Origin: Nothophaeocryptopus gaeumannii
Lineage: Eukaryota > Ascomycota > Dothideomycetes > Mycosphaerellales > Mycosphaerellaceae
Reading direction: 5' to 3'
DNA length: 64,000 nucleotides
Assembly: GCA_031771865.1 (NCBI GenBank)
Contig: JASISA010000001.1
Span: 1,054,001 to 1,118,000, forward strand
In this document: positions 22,401-33,003 of the stretch, piece by piece
How the letters are laid out: every line of letters starts with the position of its first letter
Position numbering within the stretch: the first letter of the stretch is position 1
Notes under the pieces: generated by a model
What the model was told of the DNA's origin: nothing
What the model saw: the letters and a program-made list of their open reading frames with translations, nothing else
The model's database searches: none
Program-made: the position numbers and the translations under genes

Positions 22401-23420
22401 CCGTAACGGGAATACCAATTTCGATCGTGCCTGGAATGGTCCCGCTTGCCGAGATGATTGTGATTGTAGTCGCGCCTCGGTATCGCCCATACGTAGTAGC
22501 TGTGACTGTGTACATCGGTGGTGCCGGCGGCGACGAAGTTGCGATCGAGGTGGAAACAATAGGTGTACTACTCAAGGGAGTGCTTGACGGCGTGCTGCTT
22601 GGCACCGACGATGTAACAAAGCTCGAAGACAGGGTCGACGATGGAATGATCGGCGATGAGGACAGGCTGCTGCTGCCGCTCGACAAGGGAGTTGAAGATG
22701 GAGTGGAGCTAGGTACTGCTGAACTGCTGGGACTGCTGGATGGCGTTGCACTCCCTATGCAGCGTTAGCGATGTTCGCAGGTCGAAAGTTAGGAATTTCT
22801 CACCAGATCCAGGAGTCTCCACGATGTAAGTCCCGGGATTCGTTGCAGAAGGAGGAACTGTTGTTACTGTAGTTGGTGCTGTCAACGTGCCTGTTCCAGC
22901 ATAAGCTCTGGTGCTCGTAACATCGCGCCCAGGAGTGACGACTATGTATGTGCCTGGGAACGTTCCAGATGGAGGGACTGTTGTTACAGTTGATGCTGCT
23001 GTCAAGCTGCCTGTGCCTGTATAGAGTTCCGTGGTTGTGACATAGCGATAAGGAGTTTCGACTACGTAAGTCCCGGGTATGGACCCGGATGGCGGCACTG
23101 TTGTTACTGTCGTAGGTACTGTCAGGGAGCCCGTGCCCGAGTATGGTCTTGTTGTCGTAACATAGTCTGAGTTGTATGAGCTGGGAGAAGGTGTGGACGC
23201 AATGGATGTCGAGTTCCCGTAGAGAGTAGACGGGAAGAGCGTTCGTGTAAGAGATGGGTTACCACAGGACTGATAGACCTGGACAGTAATGACATAACCT
23301 AGTATCATCATCAGCTAGCGGACTTGTTGAGCCCGAGCATATCTCACCATTATTCGCTTGACCCTGTGCTTGCACTGTAAGCCACAAAAGAAGCTGCGAA
23401 GCTGCCGTTCCTTTCGCCAT
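19471..23420 (-). CDS. Secreted Ser/Thr-rich adhesin-like protein with flocculin-type repeats, micro-exon stalk and DUF6923-like head
   Basis: I resolve 23 exons: 23348-23420, 22804-23298, 22387-22754, 22043-22333, 21819-21982, 21722-21768, 21651-21671, 21571-21600, 21497-21520, 21399-21440, 21289-21342, 21204-21234, 21125-21150, 21012-21066, 20909-20959, 20824-20856, 20742-20774, 20659-20691, 20576-20605, 20505-20522, 20415-20454, 20015-20366, 19471-19978. Exon 1 is a signal peptide. Exon 2 holds three 40-aa repeats ending GTY(V/I)V(E/V)TP; exons 3-5 carry Ser-rich linkers and related VTATTYG... units; the micro-exons encode a Thr/Pro/Ser stalk; the last two exons encode a globular domain (CTNQGYLCQDQ, MQAIGYNRCDGLIYGIN, YLWGVGIDQ) resembling DUF6923. 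Phases agree everywhere except exon 5 (164 nt, one short, stop in frame) and exon 20909-20959 (acceptor TG). Intended length about 939 aa. No GPI signal. Probably a cell-surface or wall protein. Confidence 0.75.
20659..20856 (-). repeat. Three duplicated 33-nt exons with their introns
   Basis: Exons 20824-20856, 20742-20774 and 20659-20691 are each 33 nt, phase 0-0, encoding TTTYTPTTSTT, TTTYAPTTSTP and TTTYSPTASTT. The introns between them (49 and 50 nt) share the nonamer CAGCGTCTC at the same distance from the donor, so exon and intron were copied together. Confidence 0.8.
22805..23164 (-). repeat. Three tandem 120-nt coding repeats (flocculin-like)
   Basis: Within exon 2 of the adhesin-like gene, a 40-residue unit occurs three times in tandem. 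Each has (Y/D)VT(T/S)T, a YxGTG(S/T)LT core, TTVTTVPPS, and GTY(V/I)V(E/V)TP at the end. Units are diverged but in register. Such repeats form the glycosylated stalk of yeast flocculins. Confidence 0.8.
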
Positions 23421-24793
23421 GAAGCTTCTGTCGTCGCTCTGTGGCGGTTCTGTCTCGCGCTGAAGTCGGACGTGAGGTTCTCCACGATGAGATTGCAATG
23501 TTTCTTCCACTCGGACCGAAAAACATCGGGATAGCAATTCGAGGAATGCATTCTGCTGGAAGCATCAATGGGTGATGCAAGTGGGCCTCACCACCTACAG
23601 TCTGGGAGCAGGATCTTGCTCCTTCTCTTTACGTTGTTCACACCATAGCGATGTGGATGAGTGTCTGAATTGAAAGGAGCGTAGTCGGCGAACAGCTTGA
23701 CGATGCTTTCGCTGGATCGAAGAGCTTGACTATGGAGCTCGCTGTCGCCGCAACCCTTTCCCATGACGTGTCGTGAATTCTTTCTGTGTCGTGTTCACTC
23801 CCTTACGAGCAGCGGGGCGTGGAAAACTGCTTGGCACCAAATTTCCCAAGCAAGCAACACATACCTATACCGGGGATCCGGAGACGAGAGCGGCAGGAGT
23901 CACGACAGCTGAGCCGTGTTTTCGCTTTCCTGCTTGACGCCTCTATTTTTGGCTGAGTTGAACTTGTAGGAACAGCCTATCGCACGTTGCGTCTGCGCTG
24001 GTTTCTTGGAGCTTGCAGTCCGATTGATGGCGATGGCGATGGCGATGGCGATGTTCCAGGCATTGGACGTCAGAGGCTGAGAAGGGAGAGATCATGCGCG
24101 AGGTGGACGCGTCGCGTGGGATGTGAAGGCGGACAGGCAAGAGGAACCGCCAAGCGCTTTCGGTAAAACATTTTCCCATCCCGAAACTCAAATTCCTGCC
24201 CTATCAAACTCAAAACAGCTAAACCTCCCGCAAATAGCTTCACTCCGACCCAAGGTTCACAGAAACAAGATTGCAAAAGAATTGCAAAACATACAGCACG
24301 AGGGATTCCCGTATGCTCACGCACTACAGTACTAATCTCGCGGTAACATGCTTAACCTGAAAGAGCGGACGGGTTTTCGTGCTTCCATGTTCCTGTGGCC
24401 GTATGTATCAAGACTGGAACTTGTGCGTATATCATGGTGTGCATTTGGGGGAAAGCTGTGGATTTGGTCCAATGCCCCGTTTGGCCCGATGCCTCGAGGT
24501 TTAGACCAGCCTTCGATCGGAGCAGCTCCTACTTGCAATCTTGTCACGGCCACATGATCTCCGCGCATCTTCGACTTGCATTTCGCTTCGGTAGCATCGA
24601 AGTTGAACGTAGGGCTAGATCTCCCTCGCCGACCGCCTCTGCGAGATGCCTCCTGTAAAGTCGAGCGTGGTAATACTATCAGCGTTCGCCTCGATCCCAG
24701 AGCGGGCGAGAACGGACCTTGAGACGGGAGGCTTATAGACGCTTTCTTTCGTTCTTCCTGATACTTTTTGCAGGTGGTAAGCTAACGACATAT
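23421..24793. other. Intergenic, no supported gene
   Basis: About 1.4 kb upstream of the adhesin-like gene and downstream of the MFS transporter. Contains a short GATGGC microsatellite; open frames are small and overlapping. Confidence 0.5.
24026..24053. repeat. GATGGC microsatellite
   Basis: Four full copies and one partial copy of the hexamer GATGGC, uninterrupted. Confidence 0.9.
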
Positions 24794-26341
24794 CTACATA
24801 GCAGCCTTTCCCCTCGATTCAAACGGCATCCCCAAAACAAGCAATGCCGCGGCTATAAACAGCGCGCCACTCGTATAAACAGGCGCAGCCGTCTGCAAAT
24901 TAGCGAACATAGCAATTATCGGTGCCATGATCCCAAATACCCTATTGCACGTCGCCGTAAGAGCATTTCCTGTCCCTCGCTGAGACGTAGGAAACACTTC
25001 CGGTGTATAGCCGTACAGGACAGCATACATAACATTGCTTGCAAAGTTGAAGCCACAATTCCAGCCGAGCAGTGCGTTGCTAGACGATGCCGTTGTTGAG
25101 GCGTATAGGAACACCCCGGTGATGGCGGTGGAGCAGGCCAAAGTTCCTTTGCGACCCAATCGAGGGAGCTCGACGAGATACGCTGCGAGAAGTGCGCCTG
25201 GTAGGCCTACTGCTGCGATGATGAGGTTGTTACGGTAGGTGATGTTTGTGCTGCCGTCGCCGAAGTCAGCGCCTCTGCTTGCAGTCACATAGGGAATGAA
25301 GGCATTGTAGAGAGGGTAGCCTAAACCGATGAACGCCCACGTAGCCATGATCAGACCAGTGCTGAGAGCGAGATTCCTGGTGGCGAACAATGGCCGGACG
25401 CTTGACATACTGATCTTCTCTAGCCGTCGCTTGATTGCTGTAGATGCTCCAGCTTGGAACACGTATCCCTCCGGCTCGCACGCCTTTAGGGCATCAATTG
25501 TGAGATCCGTCGTCTTCTTGTTGCGCCGCGCGACTTCGTGGACAACGCCGACTGCTCGGTCGTCCATTCCCTTACTCATTAGGTATTTGGGAGACTCAAA
25601 GATGGAGAAAGCGATGAAGCGGACGAGAAACATCAGCAGTGTGAGGCCACCCATCGCGATCAGGAAGTACCGCCAACCCATGTTCTGCGATTTCGGGCAT
25701 GTCGCTTGATCCGCATCGCAAGAGAGGTTCCCGAGGAGTGGCCATGCGATGAGATTGGTGATGAGTTGAGCGATTGCCCAATCCACAGATAGCGTGGTCA
25801 GGAGATATTGATGCGACTGGGGTAGGAACTCCAGAAAGAGGGCCGAATCTACAGGGAGATTACCGCCTACACCGAACGACCACAGGGAAACAAATACGCC
25901 AAGGGCAGCGAAGGTCGGTGCCGCTGCGGCAATCAAGCTCCAGACTGCAGTCAATCCTAGGGTCAGATTGAAGCCCCATTTCCGCCCAAAAATGTCGCAT
26001 CCAAATCCCCAAAAGATGGCACCTGCAAGGAGCCCAAAGTTTTGCGCCAGTGTGAGAAGTGGCGGGCGAGATATTTCGAACTCCTGCGAGATTGCTGGTA
26101 AGATCAGGCTTACTGCGACTGGCCAGAGGTTGTCGCTGGCCCAGCCAAAGCCTACCACAACGAAGAGTTGCCACTGGTACCAGCCCATACCAATTTCTGC
26201 GATGGCTTCATTCAAGACTTGAGCTTTGCGCTCGTAGACTGGATCTAGGCCTTCGAGGACGCCTCCGATCTTGTTGGAGTGTAGGCCAATCGGGTGATTG
26301 GAGAGTTCAGCGGCATGTTCTTCCTCGTGCTGCGTCGCCAT
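24794..26341 (-). CDS. MFS transporter, SV2-like/sugar-porter subgroup
   Basis: 515 aa from the ATG at 26341, chosen because the product then begins with a short hydrophilic tail (MATQHEEEHAAELSNH); the same frame is open upstream to 26620 but reads non-conserved. Twelve membrane segments in two halves, with GFGWASDNLWP in TM1, the loop 2-3 motif GCDIFGRKWG, and a central loop of about 80 residues. In the C-terminal half YGYTPEVFPTSQRGTGNA is the sugar-porter PESPR-like signature. Such fungal proteins (SV2-like) move organic anions, sugars or nucleotide-like compounds across the plasma membrane by proton symport; the substrate is not predictable. Confidence 0.9.
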   Translation of the reverse strand: MATQHEEEHAAELSNHPIGLHSNKIGGVLEGLDPVYERKAQVLNEAIAEIGMGWYQWQLFVVVGFGWASDNLWPVAVSLILPAISQEFEISRPPLLTLAQNFGLLAGAIFWGFGCDIFGRKWGFNLTLGLTAVWSLIAAAAPTFAALGVFVSLWSFGVGGNLPVDSALFLEFLPQSHQYLLTTLSVDWAIAQLITNLIAWPLLGNLSCDADQATCPKSQNMGWRYFLIAMGGLTLLMFLVRFIAFSIFESPKYLMSKGMDDRAVGVVHEVARRNKKTTDLTIDALKACEPEGYVFQAGASTAIKRRLEKISMSSVRPLFATRNLALSTGLIMATWAFIGLGYPLYNAFIPYVTASRGADFGDGSTNITYRNNLIIAAVGLPGALLAAYLVELPRLGRKGTLACSTAITGVFLYASTTASSSNALLGWNCGFNFASNVMYAVLYGYTPEVFPTSQRGTGNALTATCNRVFGIMAPIIAMFANLQTAAPVYTSGALFIAAALLVLGMPFESRGKAAM

Positions 26342-26846
26342 TGTGTAATTTCCGCGCGAGGGTGTAGACCAAGCGGCGGTGAGGAGACGTTCAAACAGGG
26401 CGAAGGCGGAGTCGCGCAAGGGCATTCTTCTTGTTACTGCGACGGGCAGGTAGAGTATTATATTGATGGTGCATGACCAATATGCATCACTTACCTCACC
26501 ACGCGTTGACGTTGGATGAAGCAAGCTGGTCCCCGCAGAAGCAAAGTGTGGTCTGGCCGCGCCAAGACGCCTGTGAAACCTGAGGCATAAATCGCTCTCG
26601 AATACATCTACTTCGTACATATTGTACAGGGTTTTCGGAAGTCAGTCTCGGTTGTCCTAGCTACACCCGTCACTAACGGCCCGCTCCCGCTTTCCTGGCT
26701 TACCTCGCTAATCTGGCGCCTCCTACATTCTACTTCTACACGACGGCGCATAAACAATAACCAACAGCATAAGCCAATAGCATACACATCAACTCTATTG
26801 CGATTTGGACGCCGCCTAATAGCCATTCTACTACTAGTATATCGAC
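26342..26846. other. Intergenic between transporter and polyQ gene
   Basis: Divergent promoters are expected here. No coding signal apart from the open upstream extension of the transporter frame. Confidence 0.4.
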
Positions 26847-27447
26847 ATGGCTCTCATTCCGCCTGATTTCGAGCAGTCGGCACAGGCACTTCAATGCCTT
26901 GCGGACAATGTCAGGCGACTTCCCAGCGCGCCGGCGATAGATAGTGGCGCAACGACTTTGGCCGCCTTCAATCGGCTAGAACAACAGATGCAGCAGCACA
27001 TGCAGCAGCAACAGCAACAGATGCAGCAGTACATGCAATAGATGCAGCAACAGATGCAGCAGTATATGCAGCAACAGCAGCAGCAGCTAGAAGGCACGGA
27101 AGAGCGTTTAGCAGCACGCATATCTGCAGGGTACGACCTTCTACACACACCTGCTCTGCTACTAATATCTACGAACCTAAGCTAACTTGTATAACAGCAA
27201 CGCGAACAATCTTGCTCGCCTCGCCAATTCGCAGCTTACCTCCCCTCAACACGAACTTCTACCGCTACGTACGCCAACAAATACTCCGATCGATAATTTT
27301 CCAGCAAACCCTGCTGCTATAGTGGCACTCTCGCGAGTAGATGTGGATGGATTGATGAGAGCATTAGGCGAGGAACCCTCTGGGAACATTACGCACAGAC
27401 GTGTGCGCATTCGTTTCCTTTTAGGGTTAAAGGCTGCAGCTGTATAA
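26847..27447 (+). pseudogene. PolyQ/coiled-coil protein of a fungal multigene family, interrupted by a stop
   Basis: Two exons, 26847-27130 and 27198-27447, joined by a 67-nt intron (GTACGA donor, ATAACAG acceptor). The N-terminus is helical (FEQSAQALQCLADNVRRLP), followed by a run of MQQ/MQQQ units and then GTEERLAARISAG across the splice into NANNLARLANSQ and a conserved block with LLPLRTPTNTPIDNFPA and a C-terminal helical motif ending LLGLKAAAV. This block recurs in many uncharacterised fungal proteins. The frame is broken by TAG at 27039-27041 where neighbouring repeat copies have CAG, a CpA to TpA change. Without the stop the protein would be 177 aa. A sequencing error cannot be excluded. 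Confidence 0.65.
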
Positions 27448-28776
27448 TACAGTCATACGTGAGAGGAACAACACTCGTTTACGCGCACAACTGGACAAAA
27501 GGAAGATTCGTAGAGACATTGTACAGTCCATAATAGGAATAGCGACAGCAGTCAATTACACATCACGTAAACGAGTTCTATTACATTACTGTTTAAGGAA
27601 ATCTGCGTCCAGAAACCGCGCTAGACAGCACTCGCGCCGGGCGCAAGTTTCCTTACAACTCCGAATCCCCCGTACTTTCTGACGAATCACGCACGACCTT
27701 TCAGTGCAGACAGCATTGTTTCAAGCGCATATGTCATCCGAGCAAACCATTCCAAGACATGACCATCCTTCGCCGCAAGTCGCTCCTTTCTTCCTCTGAA
27801 GTACTCCCCGTCAAGTTCAACTTTAAAGAGGGTGTCATTGCCCTGTCTTCCGTAGCTGGCATTGTTGGCAACAGGGGCTAGGCGGCTTATGCTACCTTTC
27901 TCTACAACTATACCTTCGTACTACATAGTAGTACGATCACATCCCGGGGTAGTTACGGCAATAACCGACAGCGCCCGAATATCTCACGAAAGCTACACAC
28001 TACGGCAACTGAAGTAACCGCCTCCGCGCAAGGATCGCGCAAAAGTAAATGCAAAGACCCTAATGCCGAAGGCAACGCTAACAGCCGACGTTGAGTGGCG
28101 ATATATACATCTACTATTCTCTAGAGGTTGCTACCGTTATTTCAGTCTTAGACTGTCTGCGACCTTTGCTACGATCTTCCCAGGAATCCTACAGCTAGAT
28201 CTTCGGCCTTTGATCAACCTGCTCCGCCGTACTCTCCTCTCCTTAGGACTTCTCTACCTTGCCGTCCAATCTGTAGTTGGGCATAATGTCTGTGAGTGTT
28301 GTTGTGTAAGTAAAATAAGGACCTTAGAGCGACTTAGACTAATTAGACACAGACGACGGACCACCTCTGTGGCTGGTGGCACACCAATGCGAAAGGTGGT
28401 CATTGTGTACATGACTCTATGGGATGTACAAATGGTTGCAACTGCGTGACAAAGATTAGGGGCGGCCATAGTTGCACGTACGCTTGGGGGATGAGGACAT
28501 GGGTTTTATTACCTATCTCGCTTTTCTGGATGGCTTGGACTTGGTATGTGAAGAAGTATCTATAATATCGACAGTCTTTTACTAAACCTCACTAGGCGAA
28601 TATTTGTATCTGGTCGCCGACTATCCCGGTTTGCATATTCACAACGCAAGTCGTTGAGTTCCACCCTCCCATTCCCTACTAATCCGCTTCACCAGCTCCT
28701 ACCGATTCATGATGAATACATCATATTCGTCTACAAGCAATACGCCGCATCCACCCTCTGACATTACTTTCACTTG
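27448..28776. other. Gene-free stretch of different texture, possible degraded repeat
   Basis: About 1.3 kb, more AT-rich to the eye than its surroundings, with a short perfect hairpin (GTACTAC-ATA-GTAGTAC, 27918-27934). The 128-aa plus frame at 28063-28449 has no recognisable domain. No terminal repeats or transposase motifs were found, so transposon origin is only a possibility. Confidence 0.4.
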
Positions 28777-29528
28777 TCAATCGCATGTCGGCGAGCTCTC
28801 GCAGTGCTCGTGGTGTTCGCATTTGCTGAACGCCAACACTCGCGGCTTGGTCGACTGGGCAAACTTCGATTTCGGATTCGTAGGCAATGTCAAAGATGGA
28901 AGTCCGCTGGCAGGCCTTTTCGATGCTCAAGCAGCCACTGTGGGTGTGTGTACGATTGCACAATATCGATAACTGAGCGGCGCAACTTCGAGTTTTCTGG
29001 GGTCTCGGCGTAGACCAGCGTGATGAGCCCCGGCCCGGATACTTGTCGACGGTGCTTGCAGTTTGGATAATGCCGTCGATGACAGCGTTGCGCAGTCCTT
29101 GGTCTTGGGGAAAATCTGCCAGGATGAAAGCCTTCGCGAGCTTCATGTATCGCTCGGCACCTGAGTGCTCCTTGTCTTTGTTGATATCCTCCGTGCTCAT
29201 GACGACCACAGTGCCGGCGTGAATGCACTGCAGATAGCTCTGGAATGCATCTTCGCTACTCTCCGCCAAGCGTACGAGTCTCTCGCTCGACTCTTTGAAT
29301 TCTCCCTCGATGGCCGTACGGAAGGATTCTGAGTGTCGCTTGACGACGTGCTCATAGACGACGAATTGTTTCTCTTCGGCGCCAATCGGCACGCTTATTG
29401 TGGCTTCGTAGTTCAGTCTGAGAGTGCCAGCATTGCTCGTGGATCTCGGAGCGGCGGGCTTACTTGACGCGCCTGATCGTTGGTGTCGACTTTGCTGACG
29501 TAGAGGCTTCGCGCTCGACTGCAGCCAT
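28777..29528 (-). pseudogene. BTB/POZ-domain protein with frameshifts
   Basis: A 65-nt first exon (29464-29528, MAAVEREASTSAK...) is joined over a 46-nt intron to LNYEATISVPIGAEEKQFVV, the start of a fungal BTB domain (HVVKRHSESFRTAIEGEF, then YLQCIHAGTV and LAKAFILADFPQDQGLRNAV). At VDKYPG the frame shifts: the family's continuation (GPGLITLVYAETPENSKLRR) is in another frame, needing one extra base in the CCGGGCCGGGG run (29029-29040). A second shift follows PADF near 28896-28903; the Cys/His-rich C-terminus typical of the family (CEHHEHCESSPTC) is in yet another frame, ending at 28777. Family members usually have unknown partners, some Cullin3-linked. Two lesions make a decayed copy likely. 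Confidence 0.7.
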
Positions 29529-30106
29529 TCTGGCGGCGTCGGGTGCTTGTAGATGCTTCAAGTCTTGTTCCCGATGGTTGGACTTGCGTTTGCGGGTTTT
29601 GTATAAGAAGGATGCGGAGACAAACGATCTCAAGAAGGAGCTAATGCCGCCAAGCGAAACTTAAGGTTTGCATGTGAAAGACTCGCGACTGCTTCGCGTT
29701 TGGGTCAAATGACCTTCACTTGCGCTTCGCAGTGCAGCACTCAAAGCGCGAGGAGCCCTCAGAGTGCTTTATGATGGGATGCATTTTAGAGGTTCAGGCA
29801 AATGAGAGGTAGATAGACTCGCCTTCATGTACAATACCGGGCATCTCATATTTCAGAACTCCAACGCGAAGCCGCGCAATCTTCGCCAAAATCTCGTGGT
29901 GGACCGTCGCACGTTGCTGCGTCCATATCTCAGGCCTGCTATCTCACTCGTTCGCATCATTCGCATCGTATCTCGTCACCTCCTCCCATCATTTTTTCCC
30001 GTAGAGTCCTCTCATCGCCTCTTCTCGACGACCATCCTCCCACCCGCTTTCACCAACCCCGCCATCTCCTGTCGTCTCCCCTCTCGCTTCTTCCTCCCTC
30101 CCCTCT
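29529..30106. other. Intergenic, no supported gene
   Basis: Upstream of the BTB gene and downstream of PMP3 on the same strand; no coding signal. Confidence 0.45.
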
Positions 30107-30491
30107 TCAATACTGCCCATGCGGCGGCGGTCCCTGCGGCGGAGGCGCATTAATAGTCCCATATCCCCTCTGTCCCATCCCTCCAGACTGCACATTACTT
30201 GAAAAAACCCCCGGCGCAGGCCTCTCATCATAGTAACCCTGCTGCGCCTGCTCCTTTCGCGAGTAGTACACGTACTCGATATAGAATGCGTGAATGTGGC
30301 CTGGGAAGTAGCCGAGGATTGTCAGGCCTGCCCAAATGCGTCAGCATGTTGTCGCCCAAAGTCCGAGCTGCATTGGGTTGTTGGGACGTACAGATATTGA
30401 TGAGCAAATCAGCACCACATCCCGCTACGAGGTAAACACCCAAAGGCGGGATGAAGATGGTGATGATCACCAACAGAAGCGCGGAGATCAT
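30107..30491 (-). CDS. pmp3: Plasma-membrane proteolipid 3 family protein (UPF0057/PMP3)
   Basis: Two exons, 30392-30491 and 30107-30327, with a 64-nt intron (GTACGT donor, GGGCAG acceptor); 106 aa. The first exon encodes TM1 and the signature PPLGVYLVAGCGADLLINIC; the second continues LTILGYFPGHIHAFYIEYVY (TM2), then a cytosolic Gln/Gly/Pro-rich tail of about 50 residues. Reading through the donor would destroy TM2. PMP3 proteins are tiny two-helix membrane proteins that help maintain plasma-membrane potential and cation tolerance and are stress-induced. The longer tail is usual for filamentous-fungal paralogues. Confidence 0.93.
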
Positions 30492-30965
30492 ATCGTCGAC
30501 GTTGTTCGAATTGAGGGAGAGGGAACGCGGGCGTCGAGGTAGTGGAAGGTCGTAGTCGCGTGCTATGCTTGCTGTTTGTCGCGTTTGTAATTCGCGTATT
30601 CGATGTTCTTGGTGATTGGATCGATTGACGTGAATCCTTTGGAACGTTTGGAGGTATCGTAGGTGTTCAAGTACGCGACTGAGTGTGGAAGAGCGGCTGA
30701 AGTGACGTTTTCATGTAGTCAAAGCCGTTGGCAAGCAAGCGCGCGCGAAAGCAACAGCTGATCCCTGCAGCCACGATGAAGCTTGCGACGCACGCGCTCT
30801 GCGCCACAATCTGGAGAGGCGCAGCAATCAGGAGACAACTCTCTAAATTCACGCATACCCATTCGAATGATAGCTATGGACAAAACCTGCATCATACACA
30901 ATGTCCCCTTCCAGCTAATGCGAAACACCTTGCTCATAACGATAGAGTTTCGTCGTCAAGTTGGC
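30492..30965. other. Intergenic, promoter side of PMP3
   Basis: No coding signal recognised. Confidence 0.45.
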
Positions 30966-32992
30966 CTACTCTTCTTGCTCTCGAGCAACGATCCGCTCCG
31001 CCCTATTAATCAAGAAAGCCTCCTCAAAGGCGTTGATATCAAACTCACAAGCAGCGCTCTCAAAATCTTCGATCTCCTCCAGTTCCAGCTCCACTACATC
31101 AGCATCCGTCATGCGAACATCCTCACCTTCGCCCGTCTCCTTGGCTCTCATAAACTCCTTGTAATTCCCTTCGATCTGCTCCTGTGTGGGAGTCAGAATC
31201 CTGTAGGGGTTTGAGTCCACCCCTTGGATCTGCTTCTGGGTGGAAGTTGGAACCCTGTAGGATTTTGGGTCCATAAAGCTATCCTTTCGACGCTTGAAGA
31301 TATGTGGATCATTGATGTCGATTTGCTCGGATCTGCCAACGTGGTTGCCCTCATTGTCAGAATCATCGCGATCCTCGGCATCGGTGCGGTCGTCGCCCCA
31401 GGTGCGGCTTACATTGTCGTATTCCTCCCGAATCTGGTCAAAGATCTCCTGTGGCAAGCGGGAAAGAGCTCTTCGACCTGCCGCTGGCATCGTTGGTCGA
31501 TCCTCCGATAATGGTATTGGTTGTCTTCCGTGGCGTGTGGGAGTCAACATGGCTGGAGCCCGTCGCTTTGCAGATGAAGATTTCACGCTAGTTGGATGCC
31601 TTCGTTTTGAAGATGAAGGGTTTGAGAAGTACCTCTCGGGAGAGAGATATATATTCACAGCTTGCGGTGTGTCTAGGCTCTCGTTGTTCTCATCGGAGTC
31701 AGAAGCAAGATCTCCCGTACGGTTGATATGTGTGGATCCCATGTGACGGACCGTTTCACACTCTGAGGACAGATGAATGTATCGTGGTGTGAGTGGACGC
31801 TTGCTTGCTTCCTGTTCCCGAGTGCTTTGGGACAATTCCGACTCATGAAGCGAGCTAGACACTTTCTTGGACATCTTTCTCGTCTTCCTGAGGGTCTTCC
31901 TCGACTTCGGGACTAGCACTTCTGGCTCCGGCCGTGGAGGTGGAGACGGCTCCAGTGAGAACATTTCGTCTACTCTCATGGACTCGGCGTTGGATTCTGA
32001 ATGCGATGTCGCATCATGAGGGCCAGGCTGCCTTCTCATCTGCGACGTCGGATCTGGATGCGCTCCTCTCCTCTGTTCCTTCACGGGAGACTTTTTACCA
32101 TCGCGCATCGTGGTCCTGATCATGCGCACTTCCACATCCATTGAGCCAGGTATTGGCAGTGGGATACCGGGGAACTGACGAGCAAGAAGCGACTTCAACG
32201 GAGATGGCAAAGGATTCGGAGTCGGCTGCCTGAGACAGATATCTGGGCGGCGCTTAATGGTGATGGGCAACGTAGAGCGAAGTGTGGCCTGGTATTTGAT
32301 GCCACCATGGAAGTGCTTGGTGATCACGGCCGCCATCTATGATAAGTCAGCATGCCCCAAACGACACTGAGAGCTGAACGCAGAGTACAAACCTGTATAG
32401 GCATAGTGTAGGCGTCCATGCGCTCTGTGCCGGTGATTGAGGCAAAATTCGTAGGCACTCGGCCACGAAAACGCTTGTGGGTGGCATCCCACTGCAGCCA
32501 GCTTCCCTCCACATAGTAATCGATCTCCACATTGTCCATTGCCGACCAAGGTCGAGCGGAGCCAATGTTTGGGCTCAGAACAAAGTCCTGGTTCTCATGG
32601 ATGGCATTTTTCACATCTCGACTGAAGCTCATGACTGGAGGGTTCCAGCAAAATTCCAGGTGCAAGTCCACACTGGACTGTGAGCGTCGTCGACGCGGCG
32701 CCACGCCAAAATTCACCTCAAGAGTGGGATATCGATTGTCGTTGAAGAAGAAGCACTCGCGCAACAGGACGAACTGCTCCAGGTCTTGATCAGCGAAACG
32801 GAAGGGCGTACCGATTTGCTCTTCATAGGCCTGGAGTGTATTTCGAAGGTCCCTGGTCAAGCTCGAAATAGTGATTGTGACTGTTTGCGTTCCAAGGTCG
32901 CTTGCAAAGCTTCGGAACTGGGTTAGAATCTCGTCCTCGCTCCGCTCGCCTGCGTTTCTGTCAGACGCGTGGGCGACACTCAACGTGTTCAT
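30966..32992 (-). CDS. Unknown nuclear-type protein, large, mostly disordered
   Basis: Two exons, 32393-32992 and 30966-32336, with a 56-nt intron (GTTTGT donor, TTATCATAG acceptor); 656 aa from the ATG at 32992. The N-terminal 200 residues look folded (LTQFRSFASDLGTQTVTITI, then LHLEFCWNPPVMSFSRDVKN and NVEIDYYVEGSWLQWD). The rest is Ser/Arg/Pro-rich with basic clusters (KSRKTLRKTRKMSKK, SSKRRHP, SSAKRRAP) and an acidic C-terminus (ELELEEIEDFE). Two copies of (Y)R(V/I)(P/L)TxTQxQI(Q/E)G occur near the end. I do not recognise a family. Basic clusters suggest nuclear targeting. Start is uncertain because only 11 nt separate it from the stop that would close the upstream gene. Confidence 0.7.
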
Positions 32993-33003
32993 GGAATCGT
33001 TCA

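Noticed and set aside
27448..28776. Transposon in the AT-richer stretch
   Set aside because: No terminal repeats, target duplications or transposase/reverse-transcriptase motifs seen.
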